A stretch of DNA of 56,317 nucleotides from CAYLJJ01 sp964384025. Lineage in GTDB: Bacteria > Myxococcota_A > Bradymonadia > UBA7976 > UBA1532. A model generated the notes under the pieces. The model had not been told where the DNA came from. It did no database searches and worked only from the letters and a program-made list of their open reading frames with translations. The stretch spans positions 1 through 56,317 of the forward strand of contig CAYLJJ010000034.1 in assembly GCA_964384025.1 (NCBI GenBank), read 5' to 3'. Below, one piece after another: positions 45,455 through 53,502 of the stretch (position 1 is the first letter of the stretch; each line of letters opens with the position of its first letter). A program made the translations under genes and the position numbers.

Positions 45455-46085
45455 AAAGAATCTCCTCTCCCCCGAGCAGATCCGCCACTATGATGAGGGC
45501 CTCGCTCGCGCTGCGCCCCATTGCGTCAGCACCCACCTCTCGCCACAATTCAGGATCCATACGGAAGGGCGCCCCTCCCACCACCAGCCTTACAGAGAGG
45601 CCACGCGCATCAAGAGCGGCTTTCAGCTTCTTGATGCGCAGCGCTGATGGCAGCATAAGTGTTGAGATCAAAAGTATATCGAGGTTGTCCGCCGCCACCC
45701 GATCAACCAAGGCGTCTTGGTACATGGTGCCGTAGTCGAGCAGCATATAGCCTGCGGCCCGCAAAATTGAATACACGATGCGCTTACCGAGCGAGTGGTG
45801 ATCCTCGAAGACAACTATTGCCATTCGATGAGCGACCTTTTTCTCGATCACCACCGGCAACAGCTCGGTGACGAGCCGCTCACAAATTCGACCGCTCATA
45901 TAGACCTGGGAGAGCGCTACGTTGCCTTCTTCCCAACCAACACCTATTCGCTCAAGGCTGGGTACCACCAAAGCCTCGATCGCCTCCGTTATCGGGCCCC
46001 ATCCGTGGATAAGTTTTCGAGCGGTCTCCGTATCTAACGACAATAAAGCCGTTTCCAATTGTGCGACCCTGGACTCTACATCCAT
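45447..46085 (-). CDS. Corrinoid (B12-binding) protein
   Basis: A 212-residue methyltransferase corrinoid protein. A helical cap domain (about residues 1-85) precedes a Rossmann-like cobalamin domain. This holds the base-off/His-on motif D-x-H-x2-G (EDHHSLG, Asp 95, His 97, Gly 100), S-T-L and the GG of VVGGAPF. The His replaces the lower ligand of cobalt. The partner methyltransferases are usually encoded beside it, as here. The frame begins with TTG at 46103, but the ATG at 46085 with AAAGG upstream is preferred. It overlaps the URO-D gene by eight bases and has a 14-base palindrome just upstream. Confidence 0.93.
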   Translation of the reverse strand: MDVESRVAQLETALLSLDTETARKLIHGWGPITEAIEALVVPSLERIGVGWEEGNVALSQVYMSGRICERLVTELLPVVIEKKVAHRMAIVVFEDHHSLGKRIVYSILRAAGYMLLDYGTMYQDALVDRVAADNLDILLISTLMLPSALRIKKLKAALDARGLSVRLVVGGAPFRMDPELWREVGADAMGRSASEALIIVADLLGGEEILCV

Positions 46086-46105
46086 CGATCTATCGCCTTT
46101 CAAAC

Positions 46106-46119
46106 GGGCTCATGAGCCC
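46106..46119. promoter_or_regulatory. Palindromic operator-like site before corrinoid operon
   Basis: A perfect 14-base palindrome, GGGCTCATGAGCCC, ends 20 bases upstream of the corrinoid-protein ATG. It fits a dimeric regulator site, or a stem in the 5' leader. A tandem TTCGGAGC repeat lies about 25 bases further upstream. No B12 riboswitch was recognised. Confidence 0.35.
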
Positions 46120-46324
46120 AGCTTTAGAGAGCCTCAGTAATTCGGAGCTTCGGAGCTTTCTCATAAGAGAAAATTTGCGTGTGTCATGATGACTGCGTCT
46201 TGGCCAGAGAGGGGACTGAAATTGAGATGGATGCAGGCATCGAGGCACTGGAATCTGCCTTAACTCAACAACCTGAGCATTTTGAGCAGTGGCCTGAGTG
46301 GCGAGAAATTTTGCTCGATGCGGG
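46120..46324. other. Intergenic stretch between corrinoid operon and repeat copy B
   Basis: This holds the tandem TTCGGAGC repeat and a small plus-strand frame (46227-46358, 43 codons, acidic, DAGIEALESALTQQPEHFEQ). That frame runs into repeat copy B. It may be the tail of a lost gene or chance. Nothing else is recognised. Confidence 0.3.
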
Positions 46325-46433
46325 GAGGGGGAGTCTATCTTCTGGGCGCTCACGGTAGAGAGATTTTGGATATCAAACACACATATACTTTCTGGGGAAC
46401 GCTTGAATTCCCTATGCTTCTGAGCCGCTCCTC
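46325..46433. repeat. Dispersed repeat, copy B
   Basis: The second copy of the about 110-base element at 23285-23396, at roughly 70 per cent identity by eye. On the minus strand it is read as the C-terminal tail of the putative-Ig fragment, so it likely marks a junction. I found no third copy. Confidence 0.6.
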
Positions 46434-46436
46434 AAT

Positions 46437-46729
46437 TCGCTGCCCATCAGTAGAGCTGAGCAGAAAGAGTGGCTCAAGATCACCATAGATCTCAGGGCTG
46501 CTTGAGAACCCGCCTTGCTCATCCAAAATCAGGCCGGGAGGAAGGCCCTCGACCTCAACTTGGATCGGAGCCAAACCTCCAGATATGGCGAGTTGATGCT
46601 TATACTCAAGCCCAATCTGAGCGGGAGGCAACGCCTCCCAATCGATCGCCAGGAGCGGCGGGGCCAACTCTAAGAGATACTCGCGGTCTGTCTGCTGGCC
46701 GCTCTGATCTTCCTGATAATGAAATCGCC
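46437..46729 (-). pseudogene. Fragment of a putative-Ig (He_PIG-like) protein gene
   Basis: In one minus-strand frame, immediately after the lyase stop codon, about 95 codons encode a putative-Ig module (YKHQLAISGG, then GLPPGLILDEQGG and LFLLSSTDGQRIEE). Such domains are common in large surface proteins of myxobacteria-like genomes. The frame has no start of its own: upstream it is a shadow of the lyase gene. It runs into dispersed repeat copy B downstream. The gene thus lost both ends, and this stretch marks a recombination scar between the two modules. Confidence 0.55.
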
Positions 46730-48229
46730 CTAGACTCGGTAGATCAGATCCAGATAACGCCGCAGCATCTCGCTGACGAGGCCGCGCACTGGCATGGTCG
46801 CCGCCATCCCATAAACCGGCGCCATGCTCCCTCTCTCCTCTGGATTGTCGCGCACCGCGCGAACGGCCTGCTGCAGATCGGCGATAAAGCGATCTGCGAC
46901 CTTGGGCTGCGCATGGCGCAGCGTGACGCATAGATGAACGCAGATGGGCTTATGCAGGCCGTTGAGGCTCCAACCCGCGTGGCTCATCCGCTCCATCACT
47001 CGATAGATATCCAGCTCATCGCTGGTAAAGGCGATGACCCATAGAGGATCACTGAGTAGACGTAGGCCATCGATAGAGGCGATCTCTCGCTTCAGTCGCG
47101 CGGCGGTCTCAAGGATCCCACGCGCGGCGTCCATGTAACCTGACTCACCGATGCTGACCATCGCAGCCCAACAGGCGGCGCTCAGGGCGCCTGAGCGGCT
47201 CCCTGCCATGGTGGGTGAGAAGTATAAGCCACCAGGCCACTCCTCGGTGGTGTAGTACTGAAAGTGCCGCAGCGCCGAATCACGATAGAGGATCACCGAT
47301 GTCCCCTTGGCTGCATAACCATATTTGTGGGTGTCAACAGAGACAGAGGTTACGCCTGGCAGACGAAAATCGAAGCGTGGCACCGGATAGCCGAGGCGCT
47401 CAGCCCAAGGGAGCAGGAAGCCACCCAGACAGGCGTCTGTGTGAAAGCCGATGCCGCGCTCACGCGCCAGCTCACTGAGCTCCTCAATCGGATCGATGAC
47501 GCCATGCGGAAATGTTGGAGAGGAGCCGACGATGACCACAGTCCGCTCATTGATCGCACGCGCCATCGCTTTGAGATCGGCGCGGTGATCCTCCGCCACA
47601 GGCACCCGCACCAGCTCCATGGCGAAGTATTGCGCCGCCTTGTCAAAGGCGGCATGCGCGGTCTCGGGCGCAACGATACGCGCACGCTTAATGCCACGCT
47701 CGGCTCGCCCCTGATCGCGATAGCTCTTCATCGCCATCAAGATGCTCTCGGTGCCTCCTGAGGTAACCGTCCCTACTGGCTCATCCTCAATACCCAGGAG
47801 GGTTGCGGTCATCGCGACGATCTCCGCCTCATACTTGCTCGCGCTCGGCCAGAGATCAGCATGCAGTGGGTTGCTCTGAGAGTGCAGCGCATAGACCTGG
47901 TTGAGGAACTCAATGTGTTCAGGATCGCCGTGATAGACCGCGCCGGAGGCATAGCCCTCCCGCCAGGCGCCATGCTCCCTGTCAGCGAGCCTCTTAATCT
48001 CCGCCAACACCTCAGCGCGCTCGAGCCCCTGAACTGGAAGTTTTGTAAAGCTTTGTGCCTCCTCTCGATAGGGTCGTAGGCTTGGCGCGACCTCGGCGAG
48101 CATGGCGCTCAGCTCACGTTCGACGTGCTCTTCAACTCCAGGGAGATGCCGAGCGAAGGCGAAGGCGCCAGTGGCTGCTTGTGAAGCAGATCTGCCCAAG
48201 CTTTTGCGCATACGACGCCACCAGCTCAT
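46730..48229 (-). CDS. Sphingosine-1-phosphate lyase homologue (PLP group II)
   Basis: A 499-residue PLP-dependent enzyme. Signatures of the S1P-lyase branch of group II decarboxylases are present: SGAVYHGD, TVTSGGTESILMA, HTDACLGGFLLPW and the PLP lysine in VDTHKYGYA (Lys 302), then GGLYFSPTMAGSRSG. S1P lyase cleaves sphingosine-1-phosphate to a fatty aldehyde and phosphoethanolamine. The length resembles known bacterial homologues; the N-terminus is only weakly hydrophobic (about 15-30). The ATG at 48229 overlaps the FGGY kinase stop by four bases and has AGGAG seven bases upstream. It completes the ceramidase operon. A related amino-acid decarboxylase activity cannot be excluded. Confidence 0.88.
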   Translation of the reverse strand: MSWWRRMRKSLGRSASQAATGAFAFARHLPGVEEHVERELSAMLAEVAPSLRPYREEAQSFTKLPVQGLERAEVLAEIKRLADREHGAWREGYASGAVYHGDPEHIEFLNQVYALHSQSNPLHADLWPSASKYEAEIVAMTATLLGIEDEPVGTVTSGGTESILMAMKSYRDQGRAERGIKRARIVAPETAHAAFDKAAQYFAMELVRVPVAEDHRADLKAMARAINERTVVIVGSSPTFPHGVIDPIEELSELARERGIGFHTDACLGGFLLPWAERLGYPVPRFDFRLPGVTSVSVDTHKYGYAAKGTSVILYRDSALRHFQYYTTEEWPGGLYFSPTMAGSRSGALSAACWAAMVSIGESGYMDAARGILETAARLKREIASIDGLRLLSDPLWVIAFTSDELDIYRVMERMSHAGWSLNGLHKPICVHLCVTLRHAQPKVADRFIADLQQAVRAVRDNPEERGSMAPVYGMAATMPVRGLVSEMLRRYLDLIYRV

Positions 48230-49791
48230 AAAGATCTCCTGTTGAGTCGCTTACAGATGCCTCGGGTGCTTGTATAGAGCGCCTTGAACTCAGGAAATAG
48301 AGCGGTGTAGCGCGAGCGATACTCAGCTCGGGGTTCGTAGCGCTCGGTGATAGGCGTGTGCGCCTGCAGATCATCAAAGCCGCAAGCTCCCAGAGCGACC
48401 GCCCCCAGATGGGCGGCGCCTCTTAAGTTGGCCATACGCGGCAGCTCTGGGCGCAGCACTGGGCGGTTGAGGAGATCGGCGTGGATCTGACACCAGAGGC
48501 TGGACTCTGCGCCTCCGCCCACCATCGTGATCTCCTCCACCGGACGCCCAATGAATCTCTCAAGGTGCTCAAGGACCCAGCGGCTATTATAGGCCACCCC
48601 TTCGAGCACAGCGCGCGCCATATCAGCCCTGGAGTTATCGAGAGATAAGTTAAAGAACCCACCACGGATGGTTGAATCATCAACTGGCGTGCGCTCACCA
48701 TAGAGCCACGGCAAAAAGATGAGCCCGTCGCAGCCAGGGGCCGCCGTCGCCGCCAGCTCTTCGAGCTGAGAGTAAGCCAGATCGCGCTCCTCAGAGGGCG
48801 GCGCCAGGATTCGATCGATAAAATAATCGACACACTTACCAGCGGTCTCCTGAGCGTTGGCCACGAAGTAGCGGCCTGGGATCGCTGAGGGGAGCGAGGC
48901 CATGTTTCCTGCGATAGAAGTTTTCTTGAAGGGCAGGTGGCAACTGAGCCAAGAGGAGGTGCCGATATAGAGATGTGTGTTGTAATCAGCCACAGCGCCG
49001 GAACCGAGTGCAGCCGACTGAACATCTGGCGTCCCGCCGATGACGCGCGCGGTAGAGGGGATCCTCAAAGCTTGTGCGATTTCAGCACGGACAGTACCAA
49101 CCTCATCGATGGAGCTGATGATCGGGGGAAACTTCTCACGAGGGATCCCAACATAGTCCAGCAGTTTAGGATCGTAACCAACATGTGACAGGTCACGGAT
49201 GTCTGCCAACCAGTGCAGCGCGATCGCGCAGGGGGTTGTCGCCGCTCGACCAGTCAACCAAGCGTTCAGATAGTCCTTGGGCTCGATGAAGAGATGAGCA
49301 TCTCGAAAGCGCTCTGGTTCATGCGCCTTCAAGAACAGGATATGAGCGATTGAGTCCTTACCAGAGAGGGTCGGGATGCCCCCAGTGCGACGAATCCAGG
49401 GCCAGAGGCGCATTACGTTATAACCAGCGACGCGCGGCCAGCCACAGGCCACCTCTTGGACCTGAGGCGCCCCGCGTGAGTCCATCCAGATGATGGCGTC
49501 GCCCAGGGGCTCACAGGCCTCATCGATCACCACAGTGCCCGACCACTGAGCGGTGCAGGCGACGACAGTGACCTCTCCTCGCGCTCGCTCCTGGCGGTCC
49601 AACATACGTGAGCAGCTTTCGATAATGGCGCGGGTCCAGTCGCGGGGACGTTGGCAAGCACCACCACCGTCAAACAGCAAGAGTTCCACCGGCTCAAAGT
49701 CGTGATCGATGAGCGCTCCGGCGACATCAAACAGCGCGACCTTGGGTCCAGAGGTGCCCAGATCGATGCTGAGGATCTTATCCGCGCTCAT
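48226..49791 (-). CDS. FGGY-family kinase of unknown substrate
   Basis: A 521-residue two-domain FGGY kinase. It has the N-terminal phosphate loop SIDLGTSGPKVALFD, the xylulokinase-like WMDSRG, the catalytic Asp in GGTPDVQSAALGSG and the C-terminal ATP motif MVGGGAESSLW. FGGY kinases phosphorylate sugars, polyols or quorum signals. Its location between ceramidase and S1P-lyase-like genes suggests that it supplies the phosphorylated substrate for the lyase, which would be new for this family. A plain pentulose kinase is the alternative. It starts at 49791 (GGGAG six bases upstream), overlapping the ceramidase stop by 14 bases. Confidence 0.88.
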   Translation of the reverse strand: MSADKILSIDLGTSGPKVALFDVAGALIDHDFEPVELLLFDGGGACQRPRDWTRAIIESCSRMLDRQERARGEVTVVACTAQWSGTVVIDEACEPLGDAIIWMDSRGAPQVQEVACGWPRVAGYNVMRLWPWIRRTGGIPTLSGKDSIAHILFLKAHEPERFRDAHLFIEPKDYLNAWLTGRAATTPCAIALHWLADIRDLSHVGYDPKLLDYVGIPREKFPPIISSIDEVGTVRAEIAQALRIPSTARVIGGTPDVQSAALGSGAVADYNTHLYIGTSSWLSCHLPFKKTSIAGNMASLPSAIPGRYFVANAQETAGKCVDYFIDRILAPPSEERDLAYSQLEELAATAAPGCDGLIFLPWLYGERTPVDDSTIRGGFFNLSLDNSRADMARAVLEGVAYNSRWVLEHLERFIGRPVEEITMVGGGAESSLWCQIHADLLNRPVLRPELPRMANLRGAAHLGAVALGACGFDDLQAHTPITERYEPRAEYRSRYTALFPEFKALYTSTRGICKRLNRRSL

Positions 49792-50470
49792 GAGCGCTCC
49801 CTAAAAACTGCTGTTGATAGCGATAGAAGAAGAAAAAGCAGTTGGCGTTGAGCAGGTGCCAGATCGCGTGACCGCTGATCCAGTGATTCTCTGGATCACA
49901 TAGGAGCCCTGTGATGTCCACTACCCAGCTGAGGAAGGAGGCGGCAAAGAAGATCAACATCAAGCGCAGGGCGCTGTAGTCGATGGGGCGTCGCCGTGCG
50001 CGATACAGTCGCACCTCCAACGCCAACCAGATGATCAGATGTAGGCTAAAGATCGGGATGCCGCTGGGCCGCACCAGGAGCAGGAGCCCCACCGACAAAA
50101 GCAGGATCCCAAGATATGCAGTGAGCAGGAGCCGCAGCCCCCACCCAAGCAGCCGCTTGAGGGCGAAGGTCAGAAACAGCCCGCTGATGAGAAACATCGC
50201 GGAGATATCCAGGGCCTCACCCCAGAAGGTCCCGGTGGCGTGAAACGCGAAGCTGCCAAACCCCACCAAGAGGCCGGAGACGCCGATGGGCAAGAGGAGC
50301 CGCTCACCTCCTCGGATCGCGCGCCAGCATACATAGGCGCCCACAGCGAGGTAGGCGATATTTGACCAAGCGTTCGCAGGCTCAACGATCCAGGCACAGA
50401 GCCGCTCCTCACAAAAAGCGATGGTGCCAGGCGCAAAGTCAGACCAGGGACAGCTTATAGAACTCTGCAT
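49778..50470 (-). CDS. Ceramidase (CREST superfamily), integral membrane
   Basis: A 230-residue protein with about seven membrane helices. It carries the CREST active-site residues with the same spacing I recall for human ACER3: Ser 73 and His 77 (GSFAFHAT), Asp 88 eleven residues later, and His 201/His 205 (GHAIWH), expected to bind zinc. Part of the N-terminal calcium-site region is kept (FCEERL ... VE). It would hydrolyse ceramide to a long-chain base and a fatty acid at the membrane. The ATG at 50470 has AAGGA five bases upstream; the frame continues 13 codons further 5'. It heads the coupled operon with the FGGY kinase and lyase. Confidence 0.9.
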   Translation of the reverse strand: MQSSISCPWSDFAPGTIAFCEERLCAWIVEPANAWSNIAYLAVGAYVCWRAIRGGERLLLPIGVSGLLVGFGSFAFHATGTFWGEALDISAMFLISGLFLTFALKRLLGWGLRLLLTAYLGILLLSVGLLLLVRPSGIPIFSLHLIIWLALEVRLYRARRRPIDYSALRLMLIFFAASFLSWVVDITGLLCDPENHWISGHAIWHLLNANCFFFFYRYQQQFLGSAHERG

Positions 50471-50627
50471 ATGATTCCTTGCTTCTTTCTTTCTATCTGA
50501 GCGCCTCACGCGGCTCAGAGGAGCCTATCTGCGCCTCTCCTGCCTGACAACAATCGTTGCTCCCAGCCACCTCAGCATCTAAGGATGAGAAGATAAGCTC
50601 GACTCGCCTCAACTTTGGAGATCGTCA

Positions 50628-52451
50628 ATGCGCATCTGCCTCCTGGGTCGTCCCAGTGCTCTAGCGCCCCTGAGCGCTGCCTTGAGCAGCCTGGGCGCTG
50701 AGCCTCTCTCTCTGGATCTACGACGTTTTCCTGAGGAGTTGAGCCTCCACCTGGGGCCTCAGGGGCTCTATGCCGGGGATCGCCTTTTAGAGCAGCAGGA
50801 GCTTTTCTTTTTGGCTCACCATCGACCCATCTCTCCAGTCCCTCAGGGGGTTCCAAGCGCCGAAGAGTGGTCTCAGCTGAGAGGATGCCTCGCTCAGGAA
50901 TGGCAACGACCTCGCCAAGAGGCGCGCTCCATCCGCGCCTCTCTCCTGAGAAGCTTGGCGCGTCTACGACCGATGCTCAATCCCCCCCTGAGCCACCGTC
51001 TGACCTGCTTAGGACCCACCCTCCTGCGCCGCTGGGAACAGGCAGGTCTACCCGTGGCGGAGTTTATCTCAGGTAATGATCTGGCTGCCTGCGCTCACTT
51101 TGTAGATCAACCGGGACCTTGCCGAGGACGGCGGCTCCTTGATCCTCCCTGGGCTGAACTCAAGATCGACTTGGCTTGGCTGCGAGAGCACCATCAGCGT
51201 TTCGACGAGATCCCGCTCATCCTTCGACGAGCGCGAGGGCGGCTGCGAGTCGCTTGGGTGGTGGATCCTGAGCCTGACAGCCTGGAGGCTGAGGCCCTGC
51301 GCCTAGCGGGGGCGGTTTGGGGGCGGCTCAGCTTTGAGGAGGAGGGCGGGCGGCGACGGCTCGTGGGCTTTGAACCAGGCCCGCCTTTGCCCCCTGATCC
51401 CAAGCTGCTGGAGGCTCTCGCACGTCGTCTGCTCTCTGGAGCGCCCGCCCCACCCCTATCTGAACCAGAGCTGAAGTTGGTGGAGCTGCCACGCTTTGGC
51501 CTCGCTGGACGAGAGCCTGATCGAGAGCTGAACATCCTCGCCCAGACACTCCAAGCCCGAGGCGCAGAGTGTATCCCTCTGGAGTTACCTCTCTTTCCTG
51601 ATCGACGCTGCATCTCGGAGCACGCTGAAGGGGTGAAGATCGGAGGGCATTCACTGGAAGCGTTGCAGGGGATCTTTCTGAGAAGCACAGGGGTCAAGAG
51701 CCCGCTGCCTGAGCAGCCCAGCTCAGAGGAATGGGCGCGGCTCTACCCTGCCTATCGGCGCTTTCCCCGTGACCAAGAAGAGTGTTTTTTCTTTAAGTAT
51801 GGGGTCTTAGAACGCCTTTCCTGTCCCGTGATCAACCCCCCTTTAGTTCAAGAGATCCACCGCCTTAAGCTGGATCAGCTTCTCAAACTGACTCAGGCAG
51901 GGCTGCCGGTCCCTCCTACCATCGCCAGCTCCGATCTGGAGCGCAGTCAAGCCTTTGTAGAGGAGATGGGAGGGCCTGAATATGTGGTCTTTAAGCCCCT
52001 GGCAGGGATCTTTAAGACCCGTCTGCTCTCAGAAATCGATCTGGAAGCAGCCCTTAAACGAGGGCCGGTGATGCTTCAGCGCTATCTACGGGGGGAGACG
52101 ATCCGCGCCTACTTTAGTAAGAGAGGCTGCTTGGGGGCAGGGCGTATCCTCCATGAGGGCTCAGTGGACTCCTCAGAGGATCAGCGTGGCGTGGAGCCTG
52201 TCAAGCTGCCTCAGGCTGTCCAGGAGATCGCTCAGAAGTCGATGAGTTGTTTGGGCTTGAGCTGGACCGGGATGGACTTTATCCAAGAGGAGACAGGGAG
52301 TTTCTGGATCCTGGAGTGCAACGCCTCGGCGATGTTCCGCGCCTTCTCCGAGTTGACTGGCTGGGATGTTCCAGAGGGCTTGGCTGAACTGCTTTTGGGC
52401 TCTGATGAAAAAAGATTTAGAGCTTCGTCTGATAAGCCATCACCCGCTTAG
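50628..52451 (+). CDS. Two-module ATP-grasp protein
   Basis: A 607-residue protein. The C-terminal half (about 290-590) is a RimK-like ATP-grasp: YVVFKPLAGIFKTRL contributes the ATP lysine, LGLSWTGMDFIQEETGSFWILECN holds metal-binding Asp/Glu/Asn, and a TGWD-type tail follows. The N-terminal half (1-280) mirrors it, down to the phrase NPPLSHRLTCL against NPPLVQEIHRL and QAGLPV in both, but lacks the catalytic residues, so it looks like a degenerate duplicate. ATP-grasp ligases join an acid to an amine; the substrate is unknown. The ATG at 50628 follows TTTGGAG. The last 35 bases overlap the convergent CheB-like gene. Confidence 0.82.
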   Translation: MRICLLGRPSALAPLSAALSSLGAEPLSLDLRRFPEELSLHLGPQGLYAGDRLLEQQELFFLAHHRPISPVPQGVPSAEEWSQLRGCLAQEWQRPRQEARSIRASLLRSLARLRPMLNPPLSHRLTCLGPTLLRRWEQAGLPVAEFISGNDLAACAHFVDQPGPCRGRRLLDPPWAELKIDLAWLREHHQRFDEIPLILRRARGRLRVAWVVDPEPDSLEAEALRLAGAVWGRLSFEEEGGRRRLVGFEPGPPLPPDPKLLEALARRLLSGAPAPPLSEPELKLVELPRFGLAGREPDRELNILAQTLQARGAECIPLELPLFPDRRCISEHAEGVKIGGHSLEALQGIFLRSTGVKSPLPEQPSSEEWARLYPAYRRFPRDQEECFFFKYGVLERLSCPVINPPLVQEIHRLKLDQLLKLTQAGLPVPPTIASSDLERSQAFVEEMGGPEYVVFKPLAGIFKTRLLSEIDLEAALKRGPVMLQRYLRGETIRAYFSKRGCLGAGRILHEGSVDSSEDQRGVEPVKLPQAVQEIAQKSMSCLGLSWTGMDFIQEETGSFWILECNASAMFRAFSELTGWDVPEGLAELLLGSDEKRFRASSDKPSPA

Positions 52452-53439
52452 CCAACTCTGCGGGAGGCGCGATCTCCTCTGCGATCCCTCGGTTGATGAT
52501 CTGTTTGGGCATGGAGGTAGCGATCGCGGACTCTAAATCTTGGGCGAAGACATGCCCTCCCGCCTCTGCTAGGGCTTGGCTCCCAGCGGCAGCGTCGCGC
52601 CCCATCCCGGTGAGGACCACCCCGAGGCCCCGCTGCTTGAAAATCTCTGCAAAACTTTCAAAGAGGGGATCTGCAGCTGGTTTTACATAATTGATTAGAG
52701 GCGCATCAAAGGGCTCAACCTGATTTGAGCGAATTCGAATATGCTTGTCCCCTGGAGCTAGATAGATGGTGTTGGCCTGATAAGCCATCGCTCGCTCCAC
52801 ATAGACCACCTCTCGCCGCGCGACCTTGGCCAAACGCTCAGAGTAGGTCTTGAGCATCCATACCGGACCATGAAGCACCAAGAAGATGGGACCGGAGATT
52901 GTTCCAAGCCTGGAGAAGAACTTGGCGAGAGCGTCGGGTCCACCTGTGCTGGCGGCGACAGCCAAACCCAGCTTGAACCGCGTGGTGCTGCTTCTCTGTC
53001 GGCTGGGAAGACGGGGTCGGGGAGGAAGCTGAGCGCGCCGAGGGATCGGACTCCTTGAGACGAGAGAAGTCCCCATACGCAAAAGGCCATTCTCCAGACG
53101 CTCTAAGAGCTGCTTGGGCACCAGGGGCTTGACTGCGTAGTCGTCTGCGCCCGTGGAGAGCGCCATCATGCGCTCCTGTCGGCTCTCAAGGTGAGTGATC
53201 ATGATGATCAAGGGGGTGGGATGAATCTCAGCCCGAATGCTCTTGATCAACTGGATGCCGTCCATCTCAGGCATCTCCCAATCACTGAGCACCGCCTGAT
53301 AGGGACGCTCTCTGAGCGCATTCAGGGCTTCCCGACCATTAGAGGTTGCGGTGACACGATATTGGGCCCGTTCTAAGACACGCTGAAGGAAAAGACGGCT
53401 TCCAGGTTCATCTTCTGCGATAAGAACATCGATACTCAT
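52417..53439 (-). CDS. cheB: CheB-type receiver/methylesterase
   Basis: A 340-residue protein. An N-terminal receiver (phospho-acceptor Asp 53 in LSDWEMPEMDG) is followed by a Pro/Arg-rich linker and a methylesterase/deamidase domain. The catalytic residues are Ser 164 (AASTGGP), His 190 (LHGP) and Asp 282 (GMGRDAAAG). CheB removes methyl groups from chemoreceptors. The receptor, CheA and CheR genes are absent here, so it may serve a distant or non-flagellar chemosensory system. It starts at 53439, with AGGA about 10 bases upstream. Its 3' end overlaps the ATP-grasp gene tail by 35 bases (convergent). Confidence 0.93.
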   Translation of the reverse strand: MSIDVLIAEDEPGSRLFLQRVLERAQYRVTATSNGREALNALRERPYQAVLSDWEMPEMDGIQLIKSIRAEIHPTPLIIMITHLESRQERMMALSTGADDYAVKPLVPKQLLERLENGLLRMGTSLVSRSPIPRRAQLPPRPRLPSRQRSSTTRFKLGLAVAASTGGPDALAKFFSRLGTISGPIFLVLHGPVWMLKTYSERLAKVARREVVYVERAMAYQANTIYLAPGDKHIRIRSNQVEPFDAPLINYVKPAADPLFESFAEIFKQRGLGVVLTGMGRDAAAGSQALAEAGGHVFAQDLESAIATSMPKQIINRGIAEEIAPPAELAKRVMAYQTKL

Positions 53440-53502
53440 TTCGCCAACATCCTAAATCAGTCTGGGGGCAGAGGCCAAGCTAGATCTCTTTAACCCTAGG
53501 AG

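Noticed and set aside
46120..46200. Cobalamin riboswitch before the corrinoid operon
   Set aside because: I could not find the conserved B12-box or the required helices; only a palindrome and a short direct repeat are visible.
46282..46488. Open frame of 68 codons across repeat copy B
   Set aside because: No Shine-Dalgarno; it spans the repeat and the putative-Ig fragment, so it is probably not a gene.
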